From contig CAWGGX010000007.1 of the NCBI GenBank assembly GCA_963822215.1, forward strand, positions 62,001-126,000: a stretch of 64,000 nt of DNA, given 5' to 3'. The number at the start of each line of letters is the position of its first letter. Position 1 is the first letter of the stretch. Under the pieces are notes generated by a model. The model worked only from the letters and a program-made list of their open reading frames with translations. It ran no database searches and was not told the DNA's origin. The DNA is from Roseiarcus sp963822215. Lineage in GTDB: Bacteria > Pseudomonadota > Alphaproteobacteria > Rhizobiales > Beijerinckiaceae. This document shows positions 1-9,192 of this stretch, in pieces. A program made the translations under genes and the position numbers.

Positions 1-435
1 CCAATTGCCCAACGTAGAAATTGGCTTAAAGTAATCAAAGCAAGATCTCTTATCCGGAATCGCCATGGACAGATAGCCTCCAGGCTTTAGCACTTTCTCG
101 CATCCTTGAAGGAAACGAATCGGGTTCGGTAAATGTTCAAAATTGTGCGAAGATATGATGTAGTCAAATGTACCGAGCTCGCCACGCGCAGCGATGACAT
201 GCTCAATTTCGGTCGAATTCCCCACGATATCAACAGCCTCGATCGTGGCGATACAGCTGTTGTCCGTATGAGGATCCTGTTCCGCGTTCTTCTTCAATGT
301 TTCAGTGTCAAATACATCAAATGACAGGCAATTAAAGCCTTCTCGCTTCGGAGCCAGCGGCGCGAACCACGGCCCGATCTCGATTCCTTTCTTGTCCTTG
401 TTGATATGCTTCGTAATCTCCATGCGGCGATCCAT
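1..435 (-). CDS. class I SAM methyltransferase, 3' end beyond window edge
   Basis: An open frame runs off the left edge. It starts at ATG 435, or at 423 in the same frame; GAGG lies about 10 nt upstream of 435. The translation begins MDRRMEITKHINKDKKGIEI and carries GPWFAP, the acidic SFDVFD stretch, then FDYIISSHNFEHLPNP and VLKPGGYLSMAIPDKRSCFD. The EHLPNP and LKPGG motifs and the AIPDKR-CFDYF ending match a methyltransferase family common in polysaccharide and rhamnan clusters. The usual glycine-rich motif I is here EIGPWFAP. About 145 residues are visible and the C-terminus is missing. It lies just downstream of a second methyltransferase on the same strand, so the two may be cotranscribed and modify a surface sugar. 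The substrate cannot be read from sequence. Confidence 0.82.
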   Translation of the reverse strand, partial: MDRRMEITKHINKDKKGIEIGPWFAPLAPKREGFNCLSFDVFDTETLKKNAEQDPHTDNSCIATIEAVDIVGNSTEIEHVIAARGELGTFDYIISSHNFEHLPNPIRFLQGCEKVLKPGGYLSMAIPDKRSCFDYFKPISTLGNW

Positions 436-475
436 TCGGGCGTCACCTCGTTCGTTGCATCATTGAGTTCTGGTG

Positions 476-1501
476 TCAAATTGAGCGGCGAGACGCAAAC
501 AATGTCATCGCCGGACCATTTGGATGGTCTTTCGAATCCTCTCCTATCACGCAGTTAAAGCCCAGTTCGTCGAGCACGATCAATAAACTTTCGCGGGTTA
601 ACCAATAACTGAACGGGGCAGAGCCGCCGCAAAATCCTCTCCAATTGAGTGCGGAAAGGTATCGTTGCTGATGAAGTTCAATACATCTCCGGCCAAACGA
701 CTCGATACTGGGCGCAAGGTTGAATTTTTGACTCAGATCATCCCGCGCATTTATTACCCCTGCGTCGTAATAATGCGTCCACAACCCTATTGAGTCGGAT
801 GTTCTCGCTGCATCGCGAAGCAACTGGATGGGGTCCGGCATATGATACAGAACGCCACTGGCAATAATTACATCATATTTTGTGGAGCACCGCTCAAGGT
901 ACTTACGAAAATCGCCCAGCAAAAAAGTTGCGTTGAACTTGAGGGCGTTCTGGACGATCAAACATTTGAGAAAGGCTCTTGTATTCGATTCGATTGCTGT
1001 AATTTCCGCGGCGCCTGCTTCTGCCATCATACGCGTGTGCCCACCCTCCAGCGGCCCCAGCTCCAAGACGCGCTTACCGGCGAAGCCGCCGCATTGTTCA
1101 GCAAACCATTTGACTCGGACGTCGTCAAACAGCGCCGCATGGCCGCCGCCATATCCGGGGATATCCGAAGACCATTCCCCTTCGAACAGTTTGAACGGAG
1201 CGTCAAACGAAGGTGATTCACTGACGTAGGAATCAAGGATGGAGACGGCTGCCTTCCCGGCGAAATCGCCCAGGCTCGCCTCGACCTCCGCCAGGCGCTC
1301 TTCCAGATCTTTCTGCGACCGTCGTGATTCGTGCAAATTAACCTCGGCCTCCGCTAACCGTTCGTTTGCGACAACCAGATCGCGCTGTAGCCTTTGCCAT
1401 TCTTGCGCAAAACGACGAGGATTTGAAATGAAGGCGGAGGCTGCTTTCAATGTTTTCGAGTTATGACCAATCATGTGGATTACCCGGCTGCCCAAACGCA
1501 A
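476..1501 (-). CDS. SAM-dependent methyltransferase with N-terminal coiled coil
   Basis: 341 residues. Residues about 30-85 are rich in Leu, Glu and Arg with heptad spacing (RLAEAEVNL, KDLEERLAEVEASL), a likely coiled coil for oligomerisation or docking to a glycan-assembly partner. The methyltransferase fold follows: motif I VLELGPLEGGHT, acidic ITAIESN, then DVIIASGVLYHMPDP. The family methylates sugars, lipids or small molecules; the target is not evident. Start at 1501 or at the internal Met at 1474 (MIGHNSK) is undecided. Base composition is lower in GC than the downstream cobalamin region, as is usual for acquired glycan genes. It is separated by about 40 nt from the partial methyltransferase on its 3' side and is the last intact gene before the IS-disrupted fragment. 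Confidence 0.85.
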   Translation of the reverse strand: MRLGSRVIHMIGHNSKTLKAASAFISNPRRFAQEWQRLQRDLVVANERLAEAEVNLHESRRSQKDLEERLAEVEASLGDFAGKAAVSILDSYVSESPSFDAPFKLFEGEWSSDIPGYGGGHAALFDDVRVKWFAEQCGGFAGKRVLELGPLEGGHTRMMAEAGAAEITAIESNTRAFLKCLIVQNALKFNATFLLGDFRKYLERCSTKYDVIIASGVLYHMPDPIQLLRDAARTSDSIGLWTHYYDAGVINARDDLSQKFNLAPSIESFGRRCIELHQQRYLSALNWRGFCGGSAPFSYWLTRESLLIVLDELGFNCVIGEDSKDHPNGPAMTLFASRRSI

Positions 1502-1567
1502 CGTTTTCTAAGCAGGAAAAGTCGCGTGACTCAATCAGAATAGTCCTTGGCTGAGCGCTCCACGAAA

Positions 1568-1588
1568 ACAACACGCCAAGCGTGTTGT
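1568..1588. repeat. short perfect inverted repeat upstream of methyltransferase
   Basis: Nine-base arms ACAACACGC and GCGTGTTGT flank a CAA loop. It sits about 65 nt upstream of the start of the minus-strand methyltransferase. There is no T tract, so an intrinsic terminator is unlikely; it could be an operator or chance. Confidence 0.35.
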
Positions 1589-1640
1589 GTGCAGCTAAGC
1601 ATGCGATTATAATCGTCAAGGGGGCGGAAGAAAATCCCTG

Positions 1641-1746
1641 GAGTCGGCGACGATCGTTGCGATCAGTTACGGACTGGCGCGCATTCTCCCGAAAGGGGGG
1701 CCCCCGCCGCGATGATCGTATGCGTCCTCATGAACGTGGCCCCTTA
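1641..1746 (+). pseudogene. upstream piece of duplicated membrane-protein gene fragment
   Basis: This stretch matches 21403-21508 of the polytopic membrane protein gene base for base, except for a one-base deletion in the G/C run near 1697 (six G here; GGGTGGG in the other copy) and a C/T difference at 1740. The deletion shifts the frame. The match stops exactly at the left end of the IS5-type element, and 10 more bases of the same gene (2712-2721) lie between the two insertion sequences. It is therefore a dead fragment that lacks the gene's start. Confidence 0.85.
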
Positions 1747-2711
1747 GTGTCCGTCCGGGAACAAATCGAGTCATTTGAATCGGTTATCAGGTTGGTCTTG
1801 AACCCACTGATTCCGTTACCATTTCCGGCCCCTGTATCGATTTGGGGGCGTCCCGTGTGGACCAAGGAGAACCGCGCCCGCTATGACCGCAGCGGGCTGC
1901 GCTATGAGAGTGACCTGACCGATGAAGAATGGGCGGAGATCGCTCCTTTGATCCCGCCGGCCAAATCGGGTGGCAATAAGCGCACGGTCAACCTGCGCGA
2001 GGTGGTCAACGGCCTGATGTACATCCTCAGCACCGGCTGCCAGTGGCGCGCAATCCCCAAGGACCTGGCCGCGCGCAGCACAATATACGACTACTTCGAT
2101 CGCTGGAGCTGGGATGGGACGCTGGATCGCGTCCACCACACCCTCTACGTCAAATGCCGCGAGCGAGCCTCGCGTGAGGCCAGCCCGACCGTAGCGATCA
2201 TTGATGCCCAGAGCGTCAAAGGCGCCGAAAAGGGCGGCGCCCACGTCGATCCGCATGGCTATGACGCTGGCAAGAAGGTCAAAGGCAAGAAGCGGCACAT
2301 AATGGTCGATACCCAGGGCCTGATGCTGCATGCCATCGTCACCGCAGCCGATATCCAGGACCGCGACGGTGGGGCTATGCTGCTGGCCACGCTATTCGGC
2401 CTCTATCCCTTCCTGCTGAAGCTCTACGCGGATGGCGGCTGTCAGGGACCCGAGTTCCGCGCCGCCGTGCGAGCCGCCCTGGCGTCGGTGGAAGTGGAGG
2501 TCGTCAAGCGCTCGGATCAGGCCAAAGGCTTCGTCATCTTGCCGAAACGCTGGGTGGTGGAAAGAACACTGGCTTGGCTGGGCCGCTGCCGCCGTCTCGC
2601 AAAGGATTGGGAGGCGCTCAACCACAAAGCCCGCGCATTCCTGATGATGGCCTCCATCCGCCTCATGGTCAGGAGGCTATGTCGCAGCTACGCATGATCC
2701 CGGACAGACTC
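1747..2711 (+). mobile_element. IS5-family insertion sequence
   Basis: Imperfect 14-bp terminal inverted repeats (left GTGTCCGTCCGGGA, right read inward GAGTCTGTCCGGGA, 12 of 14 matching) bound one transposase gene. The target gene resumes on both sides with TTA repeated at 1744-1746 and 2712-2714. A short duplication of the form TNA is known for the IS427/IS1031-like branch of IS5. The target is confirmed by the uninterrupted copy at 21506-21515. Confidence 0.85.
1855..2697 (+). CDS. IS5-family transposase (DDE)
   Basis: About 280 residues from GTG 1855, whose product begins (V)WTKENRARYDRSGLRY, the usual IS5-family opening. Upstream in-frame codons lie outside the element or in its end and are not counted. 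Visible blocks: DLTDEEWAEIAPLIPP, GCQWRAIPKDL, then the catalytic core with IIDAQSVK, HIMVDTQG, LYADGGCQGPEF and the C-terminal WVVERTLAWLGRCRRL. The enzyme cuts and joins the element's ends. The frame is intact, so the element may still be active. A short remnant of a related transposase N-terminus is at 47261. Confidence 0.92.
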   Translation: MWTKENRARYDRSGLRYESDLTDEEWAEIAPLIPPAKSGGNKRTVNLREVVNGLMYILSTGCQWRAIPKDLAARSTIYDYFDRWSWDGTLDRVHHTLYVKCRERASREASPTVAIIDAQSVKGAEKGGAHVDPHGYDAGKKVKGKKRHIMVDTQGLMLHAIVTAADIQDRDGGAMLLATLFGLYPFLLKLYADGGCQGPEFRAAVRAALASVEVEVVKRSDQAKGFVILPKRWVVERTLAWLGRCRRLAKDWEALNHKARAFLMMASIRLMVRRLCRSYA

Positions 2712-2721
2712 TTATGGCTAT

Positions 2722-4054
2722 GGGCCTGTCAGCCAATAGGCGAATCGGGTTGGGGCGGAGAGGCGTAGCGGGATTCCCATTGTAGACGTGGCGTCGTAGC
2801 GTTGTGGGATGATCGATGAAGAGTTGCTTCGCAAGCTCGAGACGCGCCACTCGGCGATATCGCCTCAGTTGGATGAACGTCAGCGCCGGCTTTTCGTCGC
2901 GGCTGAAGCTCGTGCGGCGGGATATGGCGGCATAGCCGCGGTGTCGCGGGTGACGGGGGTCGCCGCCAGCACGATCGGACGGGGGTTGAAGGAACTGGAA
3001 GCGCCGTCCACGACGCCTGTCGATCGCGTACGTCGGCCTGGCGGGGGCCGCAAATCGCTGAGTGAAACGAATCCCGGTCTTCTCGACGACTTGAACGCGT
3101 TGGTCGAGCCCGACGCGCGTGGCGATCCGATGTCGCCGCTGCGCTGGACATGCAAGAGCCTGCGCCGCCTTGCGGACGAACTGGGCAAGCTCGGGCACAA
3201 GATCAGCCACACGGTGGTTGGCGAATTGCTGAAGAAGCAGAAGTTCAGCCTGCAGGCCAACAGCAAGACGCGTGAGGGCGCCGACAATCCCGACCGGGAC
3301 GCGCAATTCCGGGTCGTCAACGAGGCCGTGAAAACGGCCATCGGCGAGAACCAGCCGGTCATATCCGTCGATACCAAGAAGAAGGAATTGGTCGGCGATT
3401 TCAAGAACGCCGGCCGGGAATGGCGTCGCCAAGGCGATCCGGAAGAGGTGCGCGTGCACGACTTTCTGATCAAGGAACTCGGCCGCGCCGTGCCTTATGG
3501 AATTTATGATATGGCGGCCAACGCGGGCTGGGTCGCGGTCGGCGTCGACAACGACACGGCCGCTTTCGCGGTTCAGACGATCCGTCGCTGGTGGCGGGAG
3601 GTCGGCCGCATTCGTTATCCCCTCGCGCGGCGTCTCGTCATCACCGCCGACGGCGGCGGATCGAACGGCTCGCGGGTGCGATTGTGGAAGCTCGAATTGC
3701 AGCGATTAGCCGATGAACTGGGCCTATCCATCGAGGTTCACCATCTTCCTCCGGGAACCAGCAAGTGGAACAAGATCGAACACCGTCTATTCTCATTCAT
3801 CACGCAAAACTGGCGCGCCAAACCGCTGATCAGCTATCGCGTCATCGTCGAACTGATCGGGGCGACGACGACGCAAACCGGCTTGACCGTCCGCTGCGAA
3901 CTCGACGAAAAAATATATCCAAAAGGAATCCTCGTATCCGACGAACAGATGCAAACCCTCAACATCTCTCGCGATGATTTCCATGGCGAATGGAACTACA
4001 CAATCGCCCCCTCAGTCGCTTCGCTCGTCAATGCAGTTGATTCCTGACAGGCCC
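2722..4054 (+). mobile_element. ISAzo13-family insertion sequence
   Basis: Perfect 11-bp terminal inverted repeats (GGGCCTGTCAG at 2722-2732 and its complement at 4044-4054) enclose one transposase gene. TAT is repeated at 2719-2721 and 4055-4057, immediately flanking the ends. Joining the flanks restores the sequence of the intact copy around 21511-21518. The left end is only 10 bp from the right end of the neighbouring IS5-type element. Confidence 0.88.
2809..4047 (+). CDS. ISAzo13-family transposase
   Basis: 412 residues, full length for the family (Rhodopirellula-type transposase). The N-terminal half carries a helix-turn-helix-like region (GGIAAVSRVTGVAASTIGRG) and a basic GGGRKS stretch. 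The DDE core is visible as VISVDTKKKE, VITADGGGSNGSR and HLPPGTSKWNKIEHRLFSFI. It mobilises the element whose 11-bp inverted repeats flank it. The stop lies inside the right end region. No frameshift is seen, so recent activity is plausible. Confidence 0.9.
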   Translation: MIDEELLRKLETRHSAISPQLDERQRRLFVAAEARAAGYGGIAAVSRVTGVAASTIGRGLKELEAPSTTPVDRVRRPGGGRKSLSETNPGLLDDLNALVEPDARGDPMSPLRWTCKSLRRLADELGKLGHKISHTVVGELLKKQKFSLQANSKTREGADNPDRDAQFRVVNEAVKTAIGENQPVISVDTKKKELVGDFKNAGREWRRQGDPEEVRVHDFLIKELGRAVPYGIYDMAANAGWVAVGVDNDTAAFAVQTIRRWWREVGRIRYPLARRLVITADGGGSNGSRVRLWKLELQRLADELGLSIEVHHLPPGTSKWNKIEHRLFSFITQNWRAKPLISYRVIVELIGATTTQTGLTVRCELDEKIYPKGILVSDEQMQTLNISRDDFHGEWNYTIAPSVASLVNAVDS

Positions 4055-4563
4055 TATGACAACGTCCTTCTCGGTTTCAACACGCATTTCTATTTGCTGA
4101 ACGCCTTCTCCTTCGCAAGCCCGTGGCTGATGACCGGCGAGCGCGCCTGGTCAGTGCGATGGGCGGCCGGAGCGCTCGCCGCGATGGCTTCGTATTTTTG
4201 CCTCGCCTCCGGCGCGTTGACGTTCGCCGCTGTTTTCGGCGTCCATCTCCTCCAGGCGGCCGTCGGCCAAAGACGAGGGGTTCGCGAGGCGTCGGGCATG
4301 GCGGTGCTCGCCGCAACAACCCTCGTCTTGTTGCTCCTGATCCCTCACGTCCAGTCATCTGAGGCGTTCAGAGCTCATAGTATCGGCCAGTTCTTGTCGG
4401 CCTTTGCACAACTTTCGTTTTGGCCGGCTAATACGGCGCTCGGACTGTTCCTGCTGGTTCCATCTGCGCTGTTCGTCGCGCGCGTCGTGTCCGAGCGTCC
4501 GGAGCGGACCGATCCGCGTTGGATCAACGTCGCCGCTCTCGCGTGGGTGCTGGCTCAGGTCGT
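4055..4563 (+). pseudogene. downstream piece of duplicated membrane-protein gene fragment
   Basis: 509 bases that appear identical to 21514-22022. They encode several membrane segments of the polytopic protein (for example NVLLGFNTHFYLLNAFSF). The match ends abruptly at 4563, after which the sequence is unrelated to the parent gene. Without the start, and with two insertion sequences upstream, it cannot make the protein. The parent copy lies about 17.5 kb away in the same orientation. Confidence 0.88.
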
Positions 4564-4785
4564 ATCGCGCGCCAAGACACCAACAGACAACTCTTTCGCC
4601 GCGCCGACGCGGTCCGGCTCGACAACCGTTTAACGGGCAAGAGCAGCTTCCCCGACGGGCGCGGGTTCATAGCATTTTGGCCGCAATCGGGAAATTGGCG
4701 CGGCTCCGGTGAGACGCCCATAGCAGAGGTGAGCTTCGGTTGAGTCCCAGCTCCCTTGGCACCGTAGGCTTTGGCGTAGAAAGGA

Positions 4786-7032
4786 CTAGAGCAACCCCTT
4801 TTCTATATAATAAACAAGGGTTCGGTCGGATGCGCCGATTAGGGTCATGCCAGCTTTCTCCGCAATGCGCCGCGAGGCGACGTTGTCGATCTTGATCTCG
4901 GCGCGTAAAGGTTCCGTCGCAATGTCGACGATTGCCGCCACGATCTCGGAGCCTATTCCTGATCCCCGTCGGTCCGGCGCGACGGTCCACGACAGTACCC
5001 AAACACGGTCCTCACGATCGAGCCGAATTGTGCCGACTGGACCGGTGTCGTCCTCTGCAACGAGCAACTGCCGATCCTGGTTGAGTAGCGTCTCATCTAG
5101 CCACCTCAAATGCTCATCCCAGCGCAGCTCTGCGCTGCTGTGACTCGCGGCGCGGGTTGCCGGATCGTTCCGCCACCGGAAAAGCTTCTCAGCGTCAGAC
5201 AAACGCGCCACTCGCAACTGAAAGCGGGCCCAGCGGCCGACCTTTCTTTCATTTGCAACATACGATGTTTCTCTGGAATACCATTCGAGTTGCTCACGCA
5301 CCAATTGAGCTCTGAATTCCGGTTCGCGGCAGCGCCTGAGACTTGAGATGATGGTTTCCACATTTCCAACTGGAAAGTACGAGGGATCAATTGCGGTATA
5401 ATCCTCAACCTCGAATGGGCGCACGATCATACACGGAATGCCGCGTTCCAGTCCCTCCAACAGGGCGCTAGTGCCCAAGGACACCGACACGAACACCATG
5501 TTTGGGTAGTCCAGTTTGGCCGCCACGGTTGAGGTCACGCGCGTCCGACAACCCGGCCGCCTAAACTGGTCCAGCCATTCGATCGGCTCCCAAGTGGTCT
5601 TCGGTTTCAGGAAAATCTCAAAGTCTTCCGGCAGTGAATCGAGTCCGCGAAAGAGGTCGCGCCACGCGGCTCTGTGAGCACCCGAGGGGACCAGCGGCAT
5701 GCGCAGCAGCCGGTGCGCCCCGGCGAAGACAATGATGTGAACGCGCGAGTCGGCCGGTCCCTTTGGGGTTGCGGCAGGTGTTGGCAACGTCAATCCCGAA
5801 TCGACGAAGATGCTATCTGCGGGCAGCTTGGCCCGCCAAGCCTGCGCTGCGCTGCGCGTCATCGTGGTCACGCTGCTGACGAAACCTGGTTCGCGCACGG
5901 CCACGTGCACGGCATTGGTGGAATGCGGCCACACGACGACCTTTCCTCCCTTCTGTCTGACAGCGTGAGCGATCAGGGATGATCCGAAGAACAGGTGGTC
6001 ACAGACGTGGGCCTCACTCGCGCCGCTCTGCTCAACGATGGCTCGAGCCCGGCCCCAAGCGGTTTCGGTGATCCGTCCGATTAACCGATAGAAAGCGAGA
6101 TCCAAACTTGGAATGCTTTTGGTCGGCGACACGATGGACAGATTCCCCGAGATTCGCGTCGACCAGAGGGCGATTTCGATCACTTCGGAGGAGTCTTCTT
6201 GACCCCAAAGCGGGACAGCGGAAACGGGCAGAGCCGGTCCGATCCGCTCCAGAACCACCGAGGAGTTGCAAATGCCATCTCCGCAATAGATACGAGTCAC
6301 GGACTCCACGGCGCTGGCAGCGGGTCCCTGAGACGGCCAGTCCGTGGAGGCCGTGAACGACAGAGCGCCTCGCCCGTTAGCGAAGAACTCCTCCATCGCT
6401 ACGCCCTCGGCGAGGAGGAACACGGGAGCGCCGCAGCGGCGCAACTCCACGGCGATCAGCATCGGTTCGATTTCGCTCGAAGTCCAGTATCGCAGACATC
6501 TGAAATCGCGGCGAGACAATGGAATAAGGATAGGCCTGTCTTGAAATTCATGAGCCAAACCTCGAGCAAAGCGCCGCAGAGGCATCAGCGTGCAGAGTTC
6601 GGTCCAGAGCGGGAAGAACCAGGCGTCGGCGAAGGCGCGCTGGGCTTCAGCGCTTTGAATGAACCGGCGCGCCAACTTGCGGGCGACGCGCCGCGCGAGC
6701 TTCTGGGAGATGCGGCTGCCCGAACGCGGAGCAAAAATGCCGATGGGGCGGTCGAGGCCGGCAAGTCGATCCTCAACAGTGGCTTCGTCGAGGATAAGGG
6801 CTTGTGCGAGAATGGCATCGCGGCGCATCCCGGGCGGCAGGATCAGAAGATCGAACGCACCTGTTGATGCCTTCGCAAATCGAGTTAGATATCGAAGGTC
6901 TGCCTCTCCTTCGCGTCGATGCCGCGTGCGCCGGGCGATTTGAACAAGGATTGATGCGCCCTCACGCAGAAAACGCTTCGCAACTTTCCCCGGCCTTGAA
7001 GGCGCCGGGGAGACGTCTCTCCACGATATCAT
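4786..7032 (-). CDS. glycosyltransferase-like protein fused to PseH-like N-acetyltransferase
   Basis: 748 residues. The C-terminal ~146 residues (about 603-748) form a GNAT domain: WRNDPATR near its start, an acetyl-CoA loop RRGSGIG, then NVASRRIAEKAGM. This is the layout of PseH, which N-acetylates UDP-4-amino-4,6-dideoxy-AltNAc in pseudaminic-acid synthesis, and no other PseH is present in this otherwise complete set. The first ~590 residues look GT-B-like (VVWPHSTNAVHVAV, then VSLGTSALLEGLERGIP near 540), as in capsule-type glycosyltransferases. A pseudaminic-acid transferase is a reasonable inference, not shown. Its start overlaps the preceding methyltransferase by 4 nt (ATGA), so it is the last gene of the minus-strand pse operon. 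Confidence 0.75.
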   Translation of the reverse strand: MISWRDVSPAPSRPGKVAKRFLREGASILVQIARRTRHRREGEADLRYLTRFAKASTGAFDLLILPPGMRRDAILAQALILDEATVEDRLAGLDRPIGIFAPRSGSRISQKLARRVARKLARRFIQSAEAQRAFADAWFFPLWTELCTLMPLRRFARGLAHEFQDRPILIPLSRRDFRCLRYWTSSEIEPMLIAVELRRCGAPVFLLAEGVAMEEFFANGRGALSFTASTDWPSQGPAASAVESVTRIYCGDGICNSSVVLERIGPALPVSAVPLWGQEDSSEVIEIALWSTRISGNLSIVSPTKSIPSLDLAFYRLIGRITETAWGRARAIVEQSGASEAHVCDHLFFGSSLIAHAVRQKGGKVVVWPHSTNAVHVAVREPGFVSSVTTMTRSAAQAWRAKLPADSIFVDSGLTLPTPAATPKGPADSRVHIIVFAGAHRLLRMPLVPSGAHRAAWRDLFRGLDSLPEDFEIFLKPKTTWEPIEWLDQFRRPGCRTRVTSTVAAKLDYPNMVFVSVSLGTSALLEGLERGIPCMIVRPFEVEDYTAIDPSYFPVGNVETIISSLRRCREPEFRAQLVREQLEWYSRETSYVANERKVGRWARFQLRVARLSDAEKLFRWRNDPATRAASHSSAELRWDEHLRWLDETLLNQDRQLLVAEDDTGPVGTIRLDREDRVWVLSWTVAPDRRGSGIGSEIVAAIVDIATEPLRAEIKIDNVASRRIAEKAGMTLIGASDRTLVYYIEKGLL

Positions 7033-7937
7033 TTCTGCAAGACGGTCATGTTTCCATAGGTCGTGCTCTTCGGCAACAGCGGCAGCACGGCGTTTTCGAT
7101 CAGCGCCATCAGCTCTCTCGCGCCCTCCCGCAGCAGAATGGATTCGAGATTGTTGTCAAACGCGTGGATGCCTTCCGCGCCGAGAGCTTTCCATAGGAAG
7201 CCATTATAAAGAAGCAAGCCGACCGGCGAGATCTCGACAACGGACAGACCCGCTGCGTGTGCGGCGGATCTCATATCGTCCTCGTTCGCGTGTGCGTAGA
7301 ATGTATCGAAATTGTCGGGATCGCTGCCGTAGGGGAACCCGCAGTCGTTTCCCCTGTCGAACCCGCAAGCCTCAAAGTGCTCGCGATTGCCAAAGTCGAA
7401 GATCACATATCCGCCGGGCTTCGTGACGCGGGCCTTCTCTGCGACGACGGCGGGCCAATCAACGAAATGCTGGATGAACATGCGTGAAATCACGACGTCA
7501 AATTCGCCGTCCGCGGCTGGAATTGCGTGCGCGTCGCCACAACGGATTTCCAGCTTACGAGTTCCCTTCTCGCGCTCCAATACCTCGAGCATCTCGCAAC
7601 TCACGTCGCATGACACCACGTCGTAACCCCGATCCACCAGCGTGAGAGAAACGAGCCCGCTGCCGCATCCGAGATCCAGTATGCGTGCGCCTTGCTGTGC
7701 GTAACGGCACACGCGGTCAACATAGAGATCCTGCCGAACGAGATGGAAAACTAGCTGGGATCTCTTCGTCGCGTCGTGATATCTGTTTGCGCTCTCAAGA
7801 CTCTGCCAAGCCCCAGTCTTGTAGGTTTTGAGAGACACGCCGACGTCGCGTATTTCCGGTTTCGCATTCAACGTTGCTGCGAAGCCGGAATTCGCCGTCC
7901 TCCCCTTCAAAAATGATCCAAAAAAATCCGTAGGCAT
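7029..7937 (-). CDS. class I SAM methyltransferase in the pse operon
   Basis: 302 residues with a clear Rossmann methyltransferase core: motif I ARILDLGCGSGLVSLTL, acidic VVSCDVS, GDAHAIPAADGEFDVVISRM, and VTKPGGYVIFDF. It could methylate pseudaminic acid or a derivative, since such tailoring occurs in flagellin and capsule glycans, but the substrate is inferred only from position between pseI and the PseH fusion. The stop codon overlaps the start of the next gene by 4 nt; the gap to pseI is about 85 nt. Residues after about 230 show no recognisable extra domain. Confidence 0.8.
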   Translation of the reverse strand: MPTDFFGSFLKGRTANSGFAATLNAKPEIRDVGVSLKTYKTGAWQSLESANRYHDATKRSQLVFHLVRQDLYVDRVCRYAQQGARILDLGCGSGLVSLTLVDRGYDVVSCDVSCEMLEVLEREKGTRKLEIRCGDAHAIPAADGEFDVVISRMFIQHFVDWPAVVAEKARVTKPGGYVIFDFGNREHFEACGFDRGNDCGFPYGSDPDNFDTFYAHANEDDMRSAAHAAGLSVVEISPVGLLLYNGFLWKALGAEGIHAFDNNLESILLREGARELMALIENAVLPLLPKSTTYGNMTVLQK

Positions 7938-8022
7938 GTAGGTATCTCTATCACACGGGTTGGGATTGGACTAGGGTCCTGCGTACTTCGGTCCGACCTT
8001 CTGGCTTCTCCGCCATCCGCGT

Positions 8023-9105
8023 TCAGCGGCGTTGCTGCCCAAATATTTGGTCGAACGCAAGCGGCGTTCCTCGTTTCAGCGCGCTGGCGGCGCGTCGACC
8101 GAGTACGGTGTCGAGGTAAACCGGGGCAAGGCCGAATGCTGGACGTATAGCGCGTATGTTTCGCGCTGTAAACATTTCGCCTTCGGCGATATCCTCGACC
8201 ACATACAGCGAGCGGCGAAACGCGAGCGCGCCCGTTTCCGCTTCGCTCGGTCCATAGGTGACATGACCAAGCGCCAGCCGAGCTGTTTCCGTCTCTTGCA
8301 CCAGCGCACGCAACTCGGCCGGTTCAAGGGAGAACGCGGAATCCACTCCCCCTTCCGCTCGCGACAGCGTGAAATGCTTCTCGATCACGCTCGCCCCAAG
8401 CGCAACGGCGGCCACCGCGGCGCCTACGCCCATCGTATGATCGGAGAGTCCCAACTCGCATTTGAACAGTTCGCGCATATGCGGGATGGTTCGCAGATGG
8501 GTATTGTCGGGACTCGCCGGATAAGTGGAGGTGCATTTCAGGAGGACGAGATCGCGGCAGCCCGAACTGCGCGCGGTTTCCACCATCGTGTCGAGCTCGC
8601 CCAGCGAAGCCATTCCGGTCGAAATCACAAGCGGCTTGCCGGTTGACGCGACTTTTCTTATCAGCGCGACGTCGGTATTTTCGAAAGAGGCTATTTTGTA
8701 GGCCGGCGCCTGGAGGCTCTCGAGGAAGTCGACCGCGGTCGCATCAAAAGGCGTCGAGAAACACACTATACCACGCTCTTTAGCCCGCAGCATGATCGGC
8801 TCATGCCAATCCCAGGGCGTGTGTGCTTCGCGGTAAAGATCGTAGAGCGACCGTCCCGCCCACAAACTTTTCGGATCGGAGATGACGAAGGCCCCCTCGT
8901 TGATGTCCAGGGTCATCGTGTCGGCGGTGTAAGTCTGAAGCTTGATAGCATGCGCTCCAGCATCGGCCGCGGCGTCGACAATCGCGAGCGCCCGATCGAG
9001 CGACTGATTGTGGTTGCCGCTCATCTCAGCAATGACGAAGGGCCGATGGCCGAGCCCAATCGAAAAAGCGCCGATAGAAAATGAGGAGTGGAACGGCTCA
9101 CGCAT
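8023..9105 (-). CDS. pseI: pseudaminic acid synthase
   Basis: 360 residues, usual length. It condenses 2,4-diacetamido-2,4,6-trideoxy-L-altrose with phosphoenolpyruvate to form pseudaminic acid in the cytoplasm. The NeuB-type barrel is seen in FVIAEMSGNHNQSLDRA, AIKLQTYTADTMT, CFSTPFDATAVDFLE, YKIASFE, ISTGMASLGE, CTSTYPAS and GLSDHTMG. The C-terminal SAF (antifreeze-like) domain is about residues 295-360 (RRSLYVVEDIAEGE). EMSGNHN with YTADTMT is more like PseI than NeuB/LegI. It lies between pseG upstream and a methyltransferase downstream on the same strand. Confidence 0.93.
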   Translation of the reverse strand: MREPFHSSFSIGAFSIGLGHRPFVIAEMSGNHNQSLDRALAIVDAAADAGAHAIKLQTYTADTMTLDINEGAFVISDPKSLWAGRSLYDLYREAHTPWDWHEPIMLRAKERGIVCFSTPFDATAVDFLESLQAPAYKIASFENTDVALIRKVASTGKPLVISTGMASLGELDTMVETARSSGCRDLVLLKCTSTYPASPDNTHLRTIPHMRELFKCELGLSDHTMGVGAAVAAVALGASVIEKHFTLSRAEGGVDSAFSLEPAELRALVQETETARLALGHVTYGPSEAETGALAFRRSLYVVEDIAEGEMFTARNIRAIRPAFGLAPVYLDTVLGRRAASALKRGTPLAFDQIFGQQRR

Positions 9106-9192
9106 TGCGGCATATTCTCCGTTTCGAATAGGCGGCTCAGCCAGCCTGGATCGAACACTAATATACCTTGGCCGAGGCGAGCGAAGAGCGGA

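Noticed and set aside
1582..1854. N-terminal extension of the IS5 transposase frame
   Set aside because: It reads through the target gene fragment and the IS end; family similarity begins at the GTG at 1855.
4077..4358. minus-strand frames repeated at 21536-21817
   Set aside because: Their repetition reflects only the duplicated DNA segment; they are shadows of the membrane protein frame.
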